A stretch of DNA of 64,000 nucleotides from Deltaproteobacteria bacterium RIFCSPHIGHO2_01_FULL_43_49 (GCA_001798075.1 MGRG01000007.1:34527-98526); one strand, 5' to 3'; positions 44,013-53,330 are shown, counted from the stretch's first letter. Program-made: numbers and translations. The notes: generated by a model from the sequence alone, not told the origin.

Positions 44013-44105
44013 AAAAGTTAAGAGGGGTCCTGTCCCTCCGTGTTTTCGTGGGGGCCCCTAACTAAACCCCACGACAAACACTCCGGGCCACCCCTCTTAA
44101 CTTTT
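44013..44105 (+). repeat. Palindromic element family P, copy 4, at the ligA 3' end
   Basis: The perfect 15-base arms (44013-44027 and 44091-44105; AAAAGTTAAGAGGGG) enclose the conserved core, closest to copy 3. The ligA stop codon overlaps the right arm, so the element is probably part of the ligA terminator. Confidence 0.87.
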
Positions 44106-46011
44106 ATTCAAGCATCTTTATAAACTCGTTTTCGCTTAAAATTCGAACCTTTGCGCCATCTTGTTGAAGTTGTTTCGCTTTGTTTAATTTGGAGCCGGCC
44201 CCTCCCCCACCCCCTACCACCAGGTAGTCTAGGTTTTTGGAAATGCCGCTGGCAGCGGTGCCTCCTTTTGATTCTACCAATTCCTGAGCTTTTGGGCGTT
44301 CCATAGCCACCAAGGAGCCGGTGAATAAAAATGACTTCCCAGCCAACGGCCCCTTCAAAAGGCGTCCGACGCCTTTTGGGGGTTCCATTTTGACGTGCTT
44401 CAAGAGGGCATCCATTAACGGTCTCTTTTCTTTGAGACCCTCCACAATCATGCCCGCAGTTTTCTCTCCAATCGTGTGAATTTTTGCCAACTCTTCTTGA
44501 TTCAGTTTTCTAATTTTATCCAGATTTCCAAACCCCCCCAAAATTTTGGCAACATGTTTGCCAAGTTCTGGAATTCCCAAGGCTTGCAAAAAAGTATCGA
44601 GAGGCAATTTTTTCCTGGATTCGATATTGGCAACTAATTTTTGGGTCAGTGTCTCACCCATTCTTTCTAGCGGTAACAACTCTTCAACTTTCAACGTATA
44701 AAAATCGGCTGAATCTTTCACTAATCCACTTTCATAAAGTTGCTCCAAATGTTTTCTTCCAAATCCATCGATCCCAATCACTTTCACAAAGTGATCGAGT
44801 TCGCCAATTTTGCTCACGGCACATTTTTTGGGGTTTGTGCAATATAAAAAATCATCAACAAGCTCAACCGGAGCACCACAGGAAGGACATTTTTTTGGAG
44901 CTTGGAGTGGTTTTCCCTTTCCTTCAATTACTTTTTCTATGTTGGGTATGACACCGCCACGCCGCACCATCAATACCTTGGCTGGAATGGTGATCCCCAT
45001 TTTTTTTGCCAAACCGTAATTGTGAAGAGAAACTCGCTTCACGCTGGCACCGGAGAGCTCCACCGGATCAACCATGCCAACCGGTGTGATTGTGCCGGTT
45101 CTGGAAACACTCCAAATGATATCTCGCAGGATTGTCTGGCCGGAATCCCCCTGAAACTTGTAGGCAATGGCGTAGCGCGGATGATGGGCGGTCGCCCCCA
45201 AATCATTTTGTTCAATGACAGAGTTGGCCTTGTAAACAACACCATCGGTTTCATAATCCCGCGTGTTTTGCTTTTCGTAATACTCTTCAAAAACTCTTTG
45301 CATTTCTGATTTTTTGATCCGCTTTCCGTCAACCAGAGAAAAACCTTCTTTCTTAAGAAACCTTCTTTTTTCCTCTTCTGTTTTGCAGTTCGCATTCAAC
45401 AAATCATAGGCAAAAAAGGAGAGACGATACTCACCGGTCTTTTTTGGATCTTTTTGTTTGATGGCACCTGCGGCAAGATTACGAGGATTAGCAAAAGTCT
45501 CTTCAAATTTTTTAAAAACCGAAAGAGGCATGTAGATTTCACCACGCACTTCACCATTTTTCAAACCAATTTTTTGAGGGATTTCTTTTACATATTTTGC
45601 ATTAGGTGTGATGATTTCCCCTTCCACACCAGAGCCGCGGGTGGCAGCCAAAGTCAACTCCCCCTTGGCGCCATATCGAAGAGCCACGGCACAGCCATCA
45701 ATTTTTGGTGTTACCAAAACATCCCCTTCAAATTTATCGGCCCAGCGTTTTAGGTCTTCCTCGTTGTAGCACTTGTCGAGCGAGAGCATTTGGGTTGAGT
45801 GTTTAACAGTCTTGCCAATTTGAGAAATATCGGAGCCGATTTCGGCCAAAACAGGCGAATCGGGTTTTTTCTTTTTGAGTGTTTCTACGAGACGATCAAA
45901 TTCTTTGTCGGGGATTTCCGGCTTATGTTTGACAAAATAAAGGATGTTGTGACGGTGAACCGCCTCTTCCAACTCGCCAATCGACCTCTTTTCCCAAGCC
46001 GTTTTCACCAC
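44104..46011 (-). CDS. ligA: NAD-dependent DNA ligase (635 aa)
   Basis: This essential replication and repair ligase seals nicks using NAD. Residues of the adenylation domain include the nucleophile Lys in TPKIDGCAVAL and the NAD-binding Ia segment near the start (EIPDKEFDRLVETL). An OB-fold is followed by a four-Cys zinc finger (CPSCGAPVELVDDFLYC...C), helix-hairpin-helix repeats and a C-terminal BRCT domain (FTGSLVAMERPKAQELVESK). It is slightly shorter than common bacterial LigA. The start is GTG, overlapping the phosphatase gene by 7 bases. Confidence 0.95.
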   Translation of the reverse strand: MVKTAWEKRSIGELEEAVHRHNILYFVKHKPEIPDKEFDRLVETLKKKKPDSPVLAEIGSDISQIGKTVKHSTQMLSLDKCYNEEDLKRWADKFEGDVLVTPKIDGCAVALRYGAKGELTLAATRGSGVEGEIITPNAKYVKEIPQKIGLKNGEVRGEIYMPLSVFKKFEETFANPRNLAAGAIKQKDPKKTGEYRLSFFAYDLLNANCKTEEEKRRFLKKEGFSLVDGKRIKKSEMQRVFEEYYEKQNTRDYETDGVVYKANSVIEQNDLGATAHHPRYAIAYKFQGDSGQTILRDIIWSVSRTGTITPVGMVDPVELSGASVKRVSLHNYGLAKKMGITIPAKVLMVRRGGVIPNIEKVIEGKGKPLQAPKKCPSCGAPVELVDDFLYCTNPKKCAVSKIGELDHFVKVIGIDGFGRKHLEQLYESGLVKDSADFYTLKVEELLPLERMGETLTQKLVANIESRKKLPLDTFLQALGIPELGKHVAKILGGFGNLDKIRKLNQEELAKIHTIGEKTAGMIVEGLKEKRPLMDALLKHVKMEPPKGVGRLLKGPLAGKSFLFTGSLVAMERPKAQELVESKGGTAASGISKNLDYLVVGGGGGAGSKLNKAKQLQQDGAKVRILSENEFIKMLE

Positions 46012-46634
46012 GGAAGGACTTTACTGACATCTGCAAAATAATTCAAGGCAACGAGTCGATCACCCCAATCGGTTCCAAAACGATAAATGCTCAAAGAGCC
46101 ATTGTCACACCCAACTGCCTGCAAATGATCGAGCGGTAGTTTCAAATAATGGAGCAACATGGCTTTGATGACATCGGCGTGGGAGACAATCAGCACTTTT
46201 TGATCTTGGTGTTTGGTCCTGATTTTTTCAACGCTAGCCACCACCCTTTTTTGCACATCGACAACAGCCTCTCCACCAGGAATTTTCACTTTCGAGGCTT
46301 TAAATCGATAAGCGTTATAAATTTCATTATAGCGCTCTTCCACTTCATCAAAGTTAAGACCAACCCAGTCGCCATAATCAATTTCTGCGAGTCCCTTTTC
46401 CGGTTGAACCTCTAAGTTATTGCGGCCTTCAATAACAATTTCGGCGGTTTGAAGAGCACGGGGCATAGGACTGGAATAAACCGCATCGATAGAAATCGGT
46501 TTGAGCCATTCTTTCAGATTTTGGGCTTGTTGAATCCCCCTCGCATTAATTCCAATGGAGTTTTGACCCATAACCTTGCGGGTAGGGTTCCAATCGGTCT
46601 GACCATGCCTCACGATGAGTAAATCAAGTGCCAT
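46005..46634 (-). CDS. Histidine phosphatase family protein (209 aa)
   Basis: Phosphoglycerate-mutase-like fold with the phosphorylated His in LIVRHGQTDWN, an Arg-containing YSSPMPRALQTAE segment, E-I-D-Y-G-D-W-V-G-L and the second His in VLIVSHADVIKAM. Members are phosphatases of small metabolites, or cofactor-dependent mutases; length and wording fit a phosphatase such as an alpha-ribazole- or broad-type enzyme, and the substrate is open. The ATG follows a GTG; I use the ATG. It is coupled to ligA by overlap. Confidence 0.9.
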   Translation of the reverse strand: MALDLLIVRHGQTDWNPTRKVMGQNSIGINARGIQQAQNLKEWLKPISIDAVYSSPMPRALQTAEIVIEGRNNLEVQPEKGLAEIDYGDWVGLNFDEVEERYNEIYNAYRFKASKVKIPGGEAVVDVQKRVVASVEKIRTKHQDQKVLIVSHADVIKAMLLHYLKLPLDHLQAVGCDNGSLSIYRFGTDWGDRLVALNYFADVSKVLPW

Positions 46635-46721
46635 CACCGCTTATATCTGAAAAATCTAGCTTGGAGGCAAGTGGAAACTTCATTGACAACTCTTTTTAAA
46701 CGTTTTAGATATCGACCACTT

Positions 46722-47753
46722 ATGAAAATGCAAGCAGCCCTTTGGTACGGCCCCGAGCAGATAAAGATCGAAGAAGTCGAAGTCCCTACAATTGGTCCAG
46801 ACGAAGTTTTGGTAAAGATCGGCACTGCGCTCACTTGCGGCACCGATTTCAAACTTTTTAGACAAGGGCACGCCCTTCTCGTCAAAGATGTCCCTTCCCC
46901 TTTTGGTCATGAGTTGGCAGGAACGATTTCCGAAGTCGGTTCTGCGGTCGAGCATCGTTTTCAAGTAGGAGATCGGGTTGTTGCCGCTAATTCCGCACCT
47001 TGTGACTATTGTTTTTTTTGTGACAGACAACAATTTAACCTATGCGAGAATTTAGAGTTCTTAAATGGGGCTTATGCAGAATATATTCGCATCCCGGCTC
47101 AGATTGTTCGCAGAAATCTTTATACAATTCCCGATTTTCTCTCCTTTAGAGAAGCCGCTTTGACGGAGCCGTTGGCCTGTGTCCTGCATTGCGCAGAGCG
47201 CATGGCACTCAAAGCCGACGAAACCTTGTGTATCATTGGGGCTGGGACTTGCGGGCTCTTATTCACACAACTGGCTAAACTGAATGGAACGCGCGTTATT
47301 GTGCTCGGTCGCGGTGAAGAAAAACTGAATGTTGCTAAAGAATTAGGTGCCGATCATATAATTTCCATTCAGCAAGAAGGGTATCAAGAAGAAATCAAGA
47401 GTCTTACAAATGGTTATGGCCCTGATAAGGTTATTGATGTGGTTGGCCAACCACATACCTGGGAATTGGCTACTGAATTGGTGCGCAAAGGGGGCCAGGT
47501 CTGGTTTTATGGTGGTTGCCCCAAGGAAACCAAAGTAACTTTGGATACGCATCGCCTCCACTATGGAGAAATATCTTGTCATGGTGTTTTCCATCACACA
47601 CCCCATTATTTTGCGAAGTCGTTAGAAATGATTGCGGAAAGGCAAATCAAAACAAAACCGCTCATCGGGGGAGAAGCCAGACTTTCTGATTTAAACCAAA
47701 TTTTTCAGAAGGGAATGGCGGGAAATCCCTTAAAAATTGCAGTCATTCCTTAA
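46722..47753 (+). CDS. Zinc-dependent medium-chain alcohol dehydrogenase (343 aa)
   Basis: GroES-like plus Rossmann domains. The catalytic zinc Cys is in ALTCGTDFKLF, the proton relay GHELAG follows, and four structural-zinc cysteines lie in CDYCFFCDRQQFNLC. The NAD site is IIGAGTCGLLFTQLAK. The start is the ATG at 46722 (MKMQAALWYG); upstream in-frame GTG codons are unlikely. Sequence wording is nearest sorbitol/threonine-type dehydrogenases. It faces a second such gene tail to tail with an overlap of 4 bases, and an aldolase; together these suggest a sugar or polyol pathway. Confidence 0.9.
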   Translation: MKMQAALWYGPEQIKIEEVEVPTIGPDEVLVKIGTALTCGTDFKLFRQGHALLVKDVPSPFGHELAGTISEVGSAVEHRFQVGDRVVAANSAPCDYCFFCDRQQFNLCENLEFLNGAYAEYIRIPAQIVRRNLYTIPDFLSFREAALTEPLACVLHCAERMALKADETLCIIGAGTCGLLFTQLAKLNGTRVIVLGRGEEKLNVAKELGADHIISIQQEGYQEEIKSLTNGYGPDKVIDVVGQPHTWELATELVRKGGQVWFYGGCPKETKVTLDTHRLHYGEISCHGVFHHTPHYFAKSLEMIAERQIKTKPLIGGEARLSDLNQIFQKGMAGNPLKIAVIP

Positions 47754-48778
47754 CGGGTTGGGTCAATAATCACTTTCAAAGACTCTTTAGCTTTCGAAAC
47801 CAATTCAAAAGCTTTGGCAATTTCTGCAAAAGGCAAACGATGAGAGATTAATTTTTTTACACTGAGCTTACCCTCTTGCATCAGTTTTACTGCTTCCCGA
47901 TGATCTTCAGGACTGGCGGCATAAGAGTTCATGAGGGTGAGGCCCTGCTCCCAAAAAACTCTATACATTGGCAAAGCAAGTATTTGTTCGGGATTATGCA
48001 AACCAAAAAATAAAACGGTCCCTCCCCTTTCAACCAGCTGAAGTGCTTGTTCCGTTACCGGTTTTAAACCAACACAGGGAATCACGACGTCTGCCAGTCG
48101 CCCCTCATTAATTTTTCTTAAAGAAGCCTCAAGATCTCCCGCAGCTTGAAAAACAAAATCAGCCCCCAACTGTTTTGCAATTTCAAGTCGTCGTTCATTA
48201 ATATCGGTTGCCACAATACGCTTGATACCCAACGCCTTTGCAACAAGGATATGCAACAGACCTGCATTGCCACAGCCCATAACTAAAACTGTTTGTTCCG
48301 GACGGACATTCGCTTTATGTTGACCCCTCAAAGTGCAAGCTAGAGGCTCAACAAAAATCCCCTCTTCATAAGTTAACTCTTCGGGCAATGCATAGACTCC
48401 ATAACGAACATTGATAGCGGGGAGTCGAATCCATTCTGCGAAACCACCCGGATCAAAATTAGTTGTTCGTAATGTGTCGCAAAGGGTGTGATGGCCCAAT
48501 TTACAAAAATGACATTCATAACAAGGGACATGATGCGAAGCCGCCACACGATCCCCTTTTTTGTATTGTTTGACACCTTGACCCACCTCCACCACTTCGC
48601 CGGCGATCTCATGGCCCAAGACCTTCCCCATTTTTTTAGTCCGATACCATTCGGTCACGTCGCTGCCGCAAATGCCCGCAGCACGGACTTTTAACAGAAG
48701 TTCGCCCTCTCCAATCTTGGGAACAGAGACCTCTTCGATACGGATGTCTTGATTGTTATAATAGGTTGCGACTCTCAT
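47750..48778 (-). CDS. Zinc-dependent medium-chain alcohol dehydrogenase, second (342 aa)
   Basis: Catalytic zinc Cys in AAGICGSDVTEW, GHEIAGEV, and structural-zinc cysteines in CYECHFCKLGHHTLC. The cofactor site is VMGCGNAGLLHILVAK. It overlaps the aldolase gene by 4 bases and is cotranscribed with it. It is only moderately like the first dehydrogenase and may act on the aldolase product or its precursor. NAD against NADP preference cannot be read from the sequence. Confidence 0.9.
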   Translation of the reverse strand: MRVATYYNNQDIRIEEVSVPKIGEGELLLKVRAAGICGSDVTEWYRTKKMGKVLGHEIAGEVVEVGQGVKQYKKGDRVAASHHVPCYECHFCKLGHHTLCDTLRTTNFDPGGFAEWIRLPAINVRYGVYALPEELTYEEGIFVEPLACTLRGQHKANVRPEQTVLVMGCGNAGLLHILVAKALGIKRIVATDINERRLEIAKQLGADFVFQAAGDLEASLRKINEGRLADVVIPCVGLKPVTEQALQLVERGGTVLFFGLHNPEQILALPMYRVFWEQGLTLMNSYAASPEDHREAVKLMQEGKLSVKKLISHRLPFAEIAKAFELVSKAKESLKVIIDPTR

Positions 48779-49560
48779 CTTTTAGATTTTTTTGTTTGGA
48801 AAAGGTCAAAGGCTTGATCAACGGTTGCTTTTTGGTGAACAATCGCGCGCACTGCCTGAATCATGGCCACCGGATCTTCCGACTGAAAAATATTGCGCCC
48901 CATATCAACACCGACTGCTCCTTGAGTCACTGAATTATAGGCCAATTGTAACGCCTCTTTCTCCGGTGTTTTCTTTCCCCCCGCAATTACAACCGACACC
49001 GGACAACTTCCAACAACTTTTTCAAACTCTTCACAAAAATAAGTTTTGACAAAATGGGCCCCCAACTCTGCGGCAATACGACAACTCAAAGAGAGATACC
49101 TTGCATCACGCGCCATTTCTTTTCCCACAGCAGTCACCGCCAAGACAGGAATTCCATAAGGGGTTGCTTCATCCACCAGTTTTGCCAAATTAGCCAATGA
49201 CTGCTTTTCGTATTCTCCACCCACAAAAATGGAACAGGTCACCGCCGCAACGTTGAGACGAATGGCTTCTTGAATGGAGGTTGTAATCACTTCATTGGAA
49301 AGTTCTTTCAAGATACTCGTCCCGCCCGAAACGCGCAAAATAACCGGAATGTTTTTATCAGGATCAACGGAGGTTCGTAAAACTCCCCTCGTCAACATAA
49401 TGCTATCGGCATAAGGCAAAAGGGGTGTGATTGTGCGACGCGGATTTTCAAGACCGGTTGTTGGCCCCAAAAAATAGCCATGATCGACCGCCAACATCAC
49501 GGTGCGACCTGTTGAGGGCTGAATAATCCTTGAAAGTCTATTTTGTAATCCCCATTCCAT
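48775..49560 (-). CDS. DhnA-type class I fructose-bisphosphate-like aldolase (261 aa)
   Basis: TIM-barrel aldolase of the DhnA/LsrF type: VMLAVDHGYFLGP near the start, the Schiff-base Lys in GAHFVKTYFCEEF and the phosphate-binding loop VVIAGGKK with GVDMGRNIFQ near the end. Relatives include fructose-bisphosphate aldolase class I, 2-amino-3,7-dideoxyheptulosonate synthase and LsrF; the exact reaction is open. The true start is the ATG at 49560 (MEWGLQNR); an open frame 53 codons longer is translated cloverleaf repeat and lacks family residues. It heads the two-gene unit with the dehydrogenase. Confidence 0.88.
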   Translation of the reverse strand: MEWGLQNRLSRIIQPSTGRTVMLAVDHGYFLGPTTGLENPRRTITPLLPYADSIMLTRGVLRTSVDPDKNIPVILRVSGGTSILKELSNEVITTSIQEAIRLNVAAVTCSIFVGGEYEKQSLANLAKLVDEATPYGIPVLAVTAVGKEMARDARYLSLSCRIAAELGAHFVKTYFCEEFEKVVGSCPVSVVIAGGKKTPEKEALQLAYNSVTQGAVGVDMGRNIFQSEDPVAMIQAVRAIVHQKATVDQAFDLFQTKKSKR

Positions 49561-49566
49561 ATTGAA

Positions 49567-49744
49567 GACCCTCTGAAGAATTCGCGCGAGGGTGGCCTTT
49601 GAGAAAAGCGTCTCGGAGGCGATTTTTACAGTCGGGAAAATATCAATAAAATCGCCGAGAGTCGAGCCCCCATTTTTGGGTCGTCCCAAAAATGAGGGGC
49701 GTCTTTTCGAAAAGGTCACCCGGAAGCGAATTCTTTAGAGGCTC
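49567..49744 (-). repeat. Cloverleaf-type palindromic repeat, copy 5, in the leader of the aldolase gene
   Basis: The outer arms (49567-49585 with 49726-49744; CCTCT-AAGAATTCGC) enclose an arm GGCGATTTTT/AAAATCGCC, the linker GCCGAGAGTCGAGCC and an arm CCCATTTTTGGG/CCCAAAAATGAGG. Ends and linker match copy 4, but arm sequences differ. It stops 7 bases before the aldolase start, so it could influence that gene's translation. Confidence 0.85.
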
Positions 49745-49850
49745 CTTGAGTGCTTCTACTTAGAATGACAAAGCCCTTCTGTCAATTGCCAACTGGGAAT
49801 AAGTCATTGATAAAGCAGGAGAGAATTTATATACATAACCCCAACGAAAA

Positions 49851-51779
49851 ATGATCTTCCTCATTAGTTCCTTTCTATTTTTACTCATAGGATCCTTGCT
49901 CTCCTTTCTTTGCCGGTGTGAGGAAACAAAAAAATGGATGGCCTTGGGTGGGGTTATGGTCGGTTCTGTCACCGGTTTGATTCCCGCGGTTTTTGTTCTT
50001 GCTGGAAAAGGACCCTTAAGTTCCTCACTCCCTATTGGTTTAGACTTGTTAAGCGCTTTCTTTTTGATTGCCATTCTTTTTGTTTCCCTACTCACGGCAC
50101 TTTATAGTTGGGGCTATCTTAAAGGTGAACCTCACATGACAGTCTATTGCACGTTTTTCCCCTTGCTCGTTGGCGCCATGGAGGCCGTTGTCGTCGCCAG
50201 GGATGGTTTTCTCTTTCTTATTTGTTGGGAGGTGATGTCACTCGCCTCCTTCTTTCTGGTAACCGCAGAGCACGAAACGCCCAAGGTGCGACATGCGGGA
50301 TGGATTTACCTTATTGCAACGCATTTGGCGACTGCCTTCCTGATGGCTTTTTTTGTAATTCTTTTCAAGAAGGCAGGTTCTTTTGCTTTTGATGACTTTG
50401 TCCGTTTGAGTCCCTTGTCCGCTTCACTTTCGGGCATTCTCTTTTTGGCCGCACTCATTGGTTTTGGTACCAAGGCCGGGATTTTTCCCTTCCACGTTTG
50501 GCTGCCTCATGCCCATCCGGCGGCCCCCAGCCCTATCTCTGCATTGATGTCCGGGGTGATGATTAAAACAGGAATTTACGGAATTTTAAGGGCTTTTACA
50601 TTCCTCGGTCCTCCTCCACTCTGGTGGGGAGAAACTCTTATCGTAGCCGGCATCTTTTCTGCTGTTTTGGGAGTTCTCTACGCTTTGATGCAACATGATT
50701 TAAAACGACTGCTCGCTTATCACAGCGTTGAAAACATCGGTATCATTGTGATCGGAATTGGGTTGGGATTCATTGGCAGGACACTTCACAATCCAATTTT
50801 ACAGCTCCTCGGTTTTACGGGAGCCCTTTTCCATGTTTGGAACCATGCCATCTTCAAGGGACTTCTTTTTCTGGGGGCGGGCAGCGTTGTTCATGCGACA
50901 CACACGCGCGCCATCGACCGACTCGGAGGGTTATTAAAAAAAATGCCGGTCACAGGGACTACATTTCTTATTGCCTCCGCGGCCATTTGCGGCCTCCCCC
51001 CCTTGAACGGATTCATCAGTGAATGGTTGATCTACGTTGGATTGTTTCGTGCCAGTCAGTCTTTGTCTCAGCTGCCCCTTTTTCTATCGGTCGCCGGAGT
51101 TGTAGGCATCGCCTTTGCCGGGGGATTGGCTATCGCTTGCTTTACAAAGGTCTTCGGTGTTGTTTTCTTGGGAGAGCCACGTGATCCAACGATAGATGGA
51201 GTCAAAGAATCGTCTCTTTCCATGCGCGTTCCCATGGGAATACTGGCACTCCTTTGCATAGGGCTAGGTCTCTATCCCCAGTTTGTCCTGCCCGTTTTAA
51301 TTTCTATTTGTCAGCAATTAGATCCCTCTTTGTTGTTAACCTCTGCACTAAACGAAACTTTTTCTTCTTTGAGTACCATCAGTATTATTTTTGTGATGCT
51401 GTTGATCTTGATTGCATCTCTCCTAATTTTTTGTAGATTTCAGCTTAAAAGCAAAATCATCCGAAAAGCCCTCACTTGGGATTGTGGTTATGCACTTCCT
51501 TCTTCCCGAATGCAGTACACAGCCGCTTCATTTGGAGAGCCGATCGGAACTTTTTTCAGAGTCCTGCTAAAACCGATCACTTCTTCTAGAGCCGACCATT
51601 TTGAAGAACATGTCGTCGATTTGTCGGAACGCTCCTTTTTTGCCCCCCTTTTTCAAAGGGCAAATCGTTTTCTCACTTTTGTGCGAAGGCAACAGCGAAA
51701 CAGAATTCAAGATTATCTTATGTATATATTCATGACATTGGTCATTCTACTTCTCTGGGAGGTCTGGTTTGGAATTTAG
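49851..51779 (+). CDS. HyfB/NuoL-type proton-pumping subunit of a group-4-hydrogenase-like complex (642 aa)
   Basis: About 14 or more hydrophobic helices with the antiporter-like core: conserved Glu in CWEVMSLAS, a Lys-containing FGTKAGIFPFHVWLP and KRLLAYHSVENIG. This is a HyfB-like version of the Mrp/NuoL/M/N proton channel. It is the first gene of the operon 49851-56928. In the complex it would move protons or sodium ions. Its end overlaps the next gene by 11 bases. No clear ribosome site precedes the ATG. Confidence 0.9.
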   Translation: MIFLISSFLFLLIGSLLSFLCRCEETKKWMALGGVMVGSVTGLIPAVFVLAGKGPLSSSLPIGLDLLSAFFLIAILFVSLLTALYSWGYLKGEPHMTVYCTFFPLLVGAMEAVVVARDGFLFLICWEVMSLASFFLVTAEHETPKVRHAGWIYLIATHLATAFLMAFFVILFKKAGSFAFDDFVRLSPLSASLSGILFLAALIGFGTKAGIFPFHVWLPHAHPAAPSPISALMSGVMIKTGIYGILRAFTFLGPPPLWWGETLIVAGIFSAVLGVLYALMQHDLKRLLAYHSVENIGIIVIGIGLGFIGRTLHNPILQLLGFTGALFHVWNHAIFKGLLFLGAGSVVHATHTRAIDRLGGLLKKMPVTGTTFLIASAAICGLPPLNGFISEWLIYVGLFRASQSLSQLPLFLSVAGVVGIAFAGGLAIACFTKVFGVVFLGEPRDPTIDGVKESSLSMRVPMGILALLCIGLGLYPQFVLPVLISICQQLDPSLLLTSALNETFSSLSTISIIFVMLLILIASLLIFCRFQLKSKIIRKALTWDCGYALPSSRMQYTAASFGEPIGTFFRVLLKPITSSRADHFEEHVVDLSERSFFAPLFQRANRFLTFVRRQQRNRIQDYLMYIFMTLVILLLWEVWFGI

Positions 51780-52692
51780 TGCACTACCTTTTATAATACA
51801 CATTTTTATTCTGGCAATAACCCCTCCCTTTTTCCTGGGGATTATAGCCAAAACAAAAGCTTTTTTTGCGGGAAGGAAGGGGCCTCCCCTTTTGCAGGTC
51901 TATTATGATCTGATCAAACTTTTTCGAAAAGGTGCCGTTTACAGCAAGACGGCTTCGCCCCTGCTCAAAGTGGCTCCCGTTATCATCGTAGCGACAACAT
52001 TTGTGGCCGGTTTGTTGCTTCCCATAACGGGGAAAGCGCCTTTTCATTTTGAAGGAGATCTAATTCTCTTCGCCTATCTTTTGGCATTGGCAAGATTTGC
52101 TATCATCCTTGCGGCCCTGGATGTCGGTTCCAGTTTTGAAGGGATGGGGGCGAGTCGTGAGGCAACTTTCGGCGCCTTTTCGGAATTGGCTTTTTTCTTG
52201 GGGCTTGTTGTCCTTGCTGTCACAACCAACGCGCTTTCTTTGAATGCTATTTTTCAGTGGGAATCGGTTCATCCAACGCTAAAGCCCGTATTTTTGCTTC
52301 TTTTTTTCTCGTTTTTTCTCATTCTTCTCACTGAAAATTCGAGAATTCCGATTGATGATCCCAATACCCATTTGGAGTTGACGATGATTCATGAGGTGAT
52401 GGTCCTTGATTACAGTGGCCCGGATTTGGGTCTCATACTTTACAGCGCCTCCATGAAACTCTTTTTATTCATGGCGCTTACCACTTCCCTTTTATGGCCG
52501 CAGCCAATGGAATGGGAATGGATTTCCATCGGGACCTTGTTTCTAAAAATAGCGGGGATGGCCGTTGCCATTGGAATTGTGGAATCGGCGAATGCCCGTT
52601 TAAGATTAATCAAAATACCACAATTTTTGATTGCTAATTTTGTTGTCACTGTTTTTGCACTGCTGGTAACCGTTTTTAACAAAGGAACCTGA
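51769..52692 (+). CDS. HyfC/NuoH-type membrane subunit (307 aa)
   Basis: The gene begins with TTG, preceded by GGGAGG. About eight hydrophobic helices are seen with the NuoH/HycD core AGRKGPPLLQVYYDLIKLF near the start, and the acidic cytoplasmic loops SFEGMGASREATFG and ENSRIPIDDPNTHLEL that contact the quinone/electron module. It anchors the hydrogenase-like head to the membrane. The next gene overlaps by one base. Confidence 0.92.
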   Translation: MEFSALPFIIHIFILAITPPFFLGIIAKTKAFFAGRKGPPLLQVYYDLIKLFRKGAVYSKTASPLLKVAPVIIVATTFVAGLLLPITGKAPFHFEGDLILFAYLLALARFAIILAALDVGSSFEGMGASREATFGAFSELAFFLGLVVLAVTTNALSLNAIFQWESVHPTLKPVFLLLFFSFFLILLTENSRIPIDDPNTHLELTMIHEVMVLDYSGPDLGLILYSASMKLFLFMALTTSLLWPQPMEWEWISIGTLFLKIAGMAVAIGIVESANARLRLIKIPQFLIANFVVTVFALLVTVFNKGT

Positions 52693-53330
52693 TGGACTGG
52701 CTCATTGTTGGAATCATTCTGACCTCTTTTGTCATGCTTGGGGCTTCAAGATTGGCGAGTTGCATTCGCATGGTTGCCTTGCAGGGGGCCCTACTCTCTA
52801 TTCTTCCACTACTCGCCAAACCTTCTTTTTGGGACTTCCATGGATTACTTTTGTTTGTTGGATCTTTCACGATCAAAGCCCTAGCCATTCCTTTCTTTTT
52901 GTTCCGCTCCTTAAAAGAAGCTCGAATCAAACAGGAGGTAGAGCCGGTTGTCAGTTTGCACATGACCCTCATTGGAGGTGGCGCCGTGCTGGTGTTGGCA
53001 TTTTCTAGTTTTCGGTTTTTTGCGTTGCCGACCGCCCCTTTTCCATCCCTGATTGTCCCCGCCGCTTTAGCCACGGTCCTTATCGGATTTCTCCTCCTCA
53101 TTTCCAGGACCAAGGCCATCACGCAGGTGGTCGGATTTTTGGTTTTGGAAAATGGGGTTTTTCTTTTTGGAATGACACTCCTTTCCGATTTCCCTCTGAC
53201 CGTGGAGATGGGAGTCCTCTTGGATCTTTTGGTCGGCGTTTTTGTCATGGGAATCATGGTCTACCATATCAACAGAACCTTTGATCACATTGATACAACG
53301 GTTTTATCAAAATTGAGGGATATCGAATGA
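52692..53330 (+). CDS. HyfE-type membrane subunit (212 aa)
   Basis: A small hydrophobic protein with about six helices (VGIILTSFVMLGASRLASCI; VILLIS-type segments). It lies where HyfE lies in group-4 hydrogenase operons, between the NuoH-like and second antiporter subunits. VGFLVLENGVFLFG and HIDTTVLSKLRD match the HyfE/NuoK-like pattern. The function is structural, or proton transfer at the junction. It overlaps both neighbours. Confidence 0.87.
   Translation: MDWLIVGIILTSFVMLGASRLASCIRMVALQGALLSILPLLAKPSFWDFHGLLLFVGSFTIKALAIPFFLFRSLKEARIKQEVEPVVSLHMTLIGGGAVLVLAFSSFRFFALPTAPFPSLIVPAALATVLIGFLLLISRTKAITQVVGFLVLENGVFLFGMTLLSDFPLTVEMGVLLDLLVGVFVMGIMVYHINRTFDHIDTTVLSKLRDIE

Noticed and set aside
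49561..49719. A 53-codon upstream extension of the aldolase
   Set aside because: It translates the cloverleaf repeat and has no aldolase residues; the ATG at 49560 is the family start.
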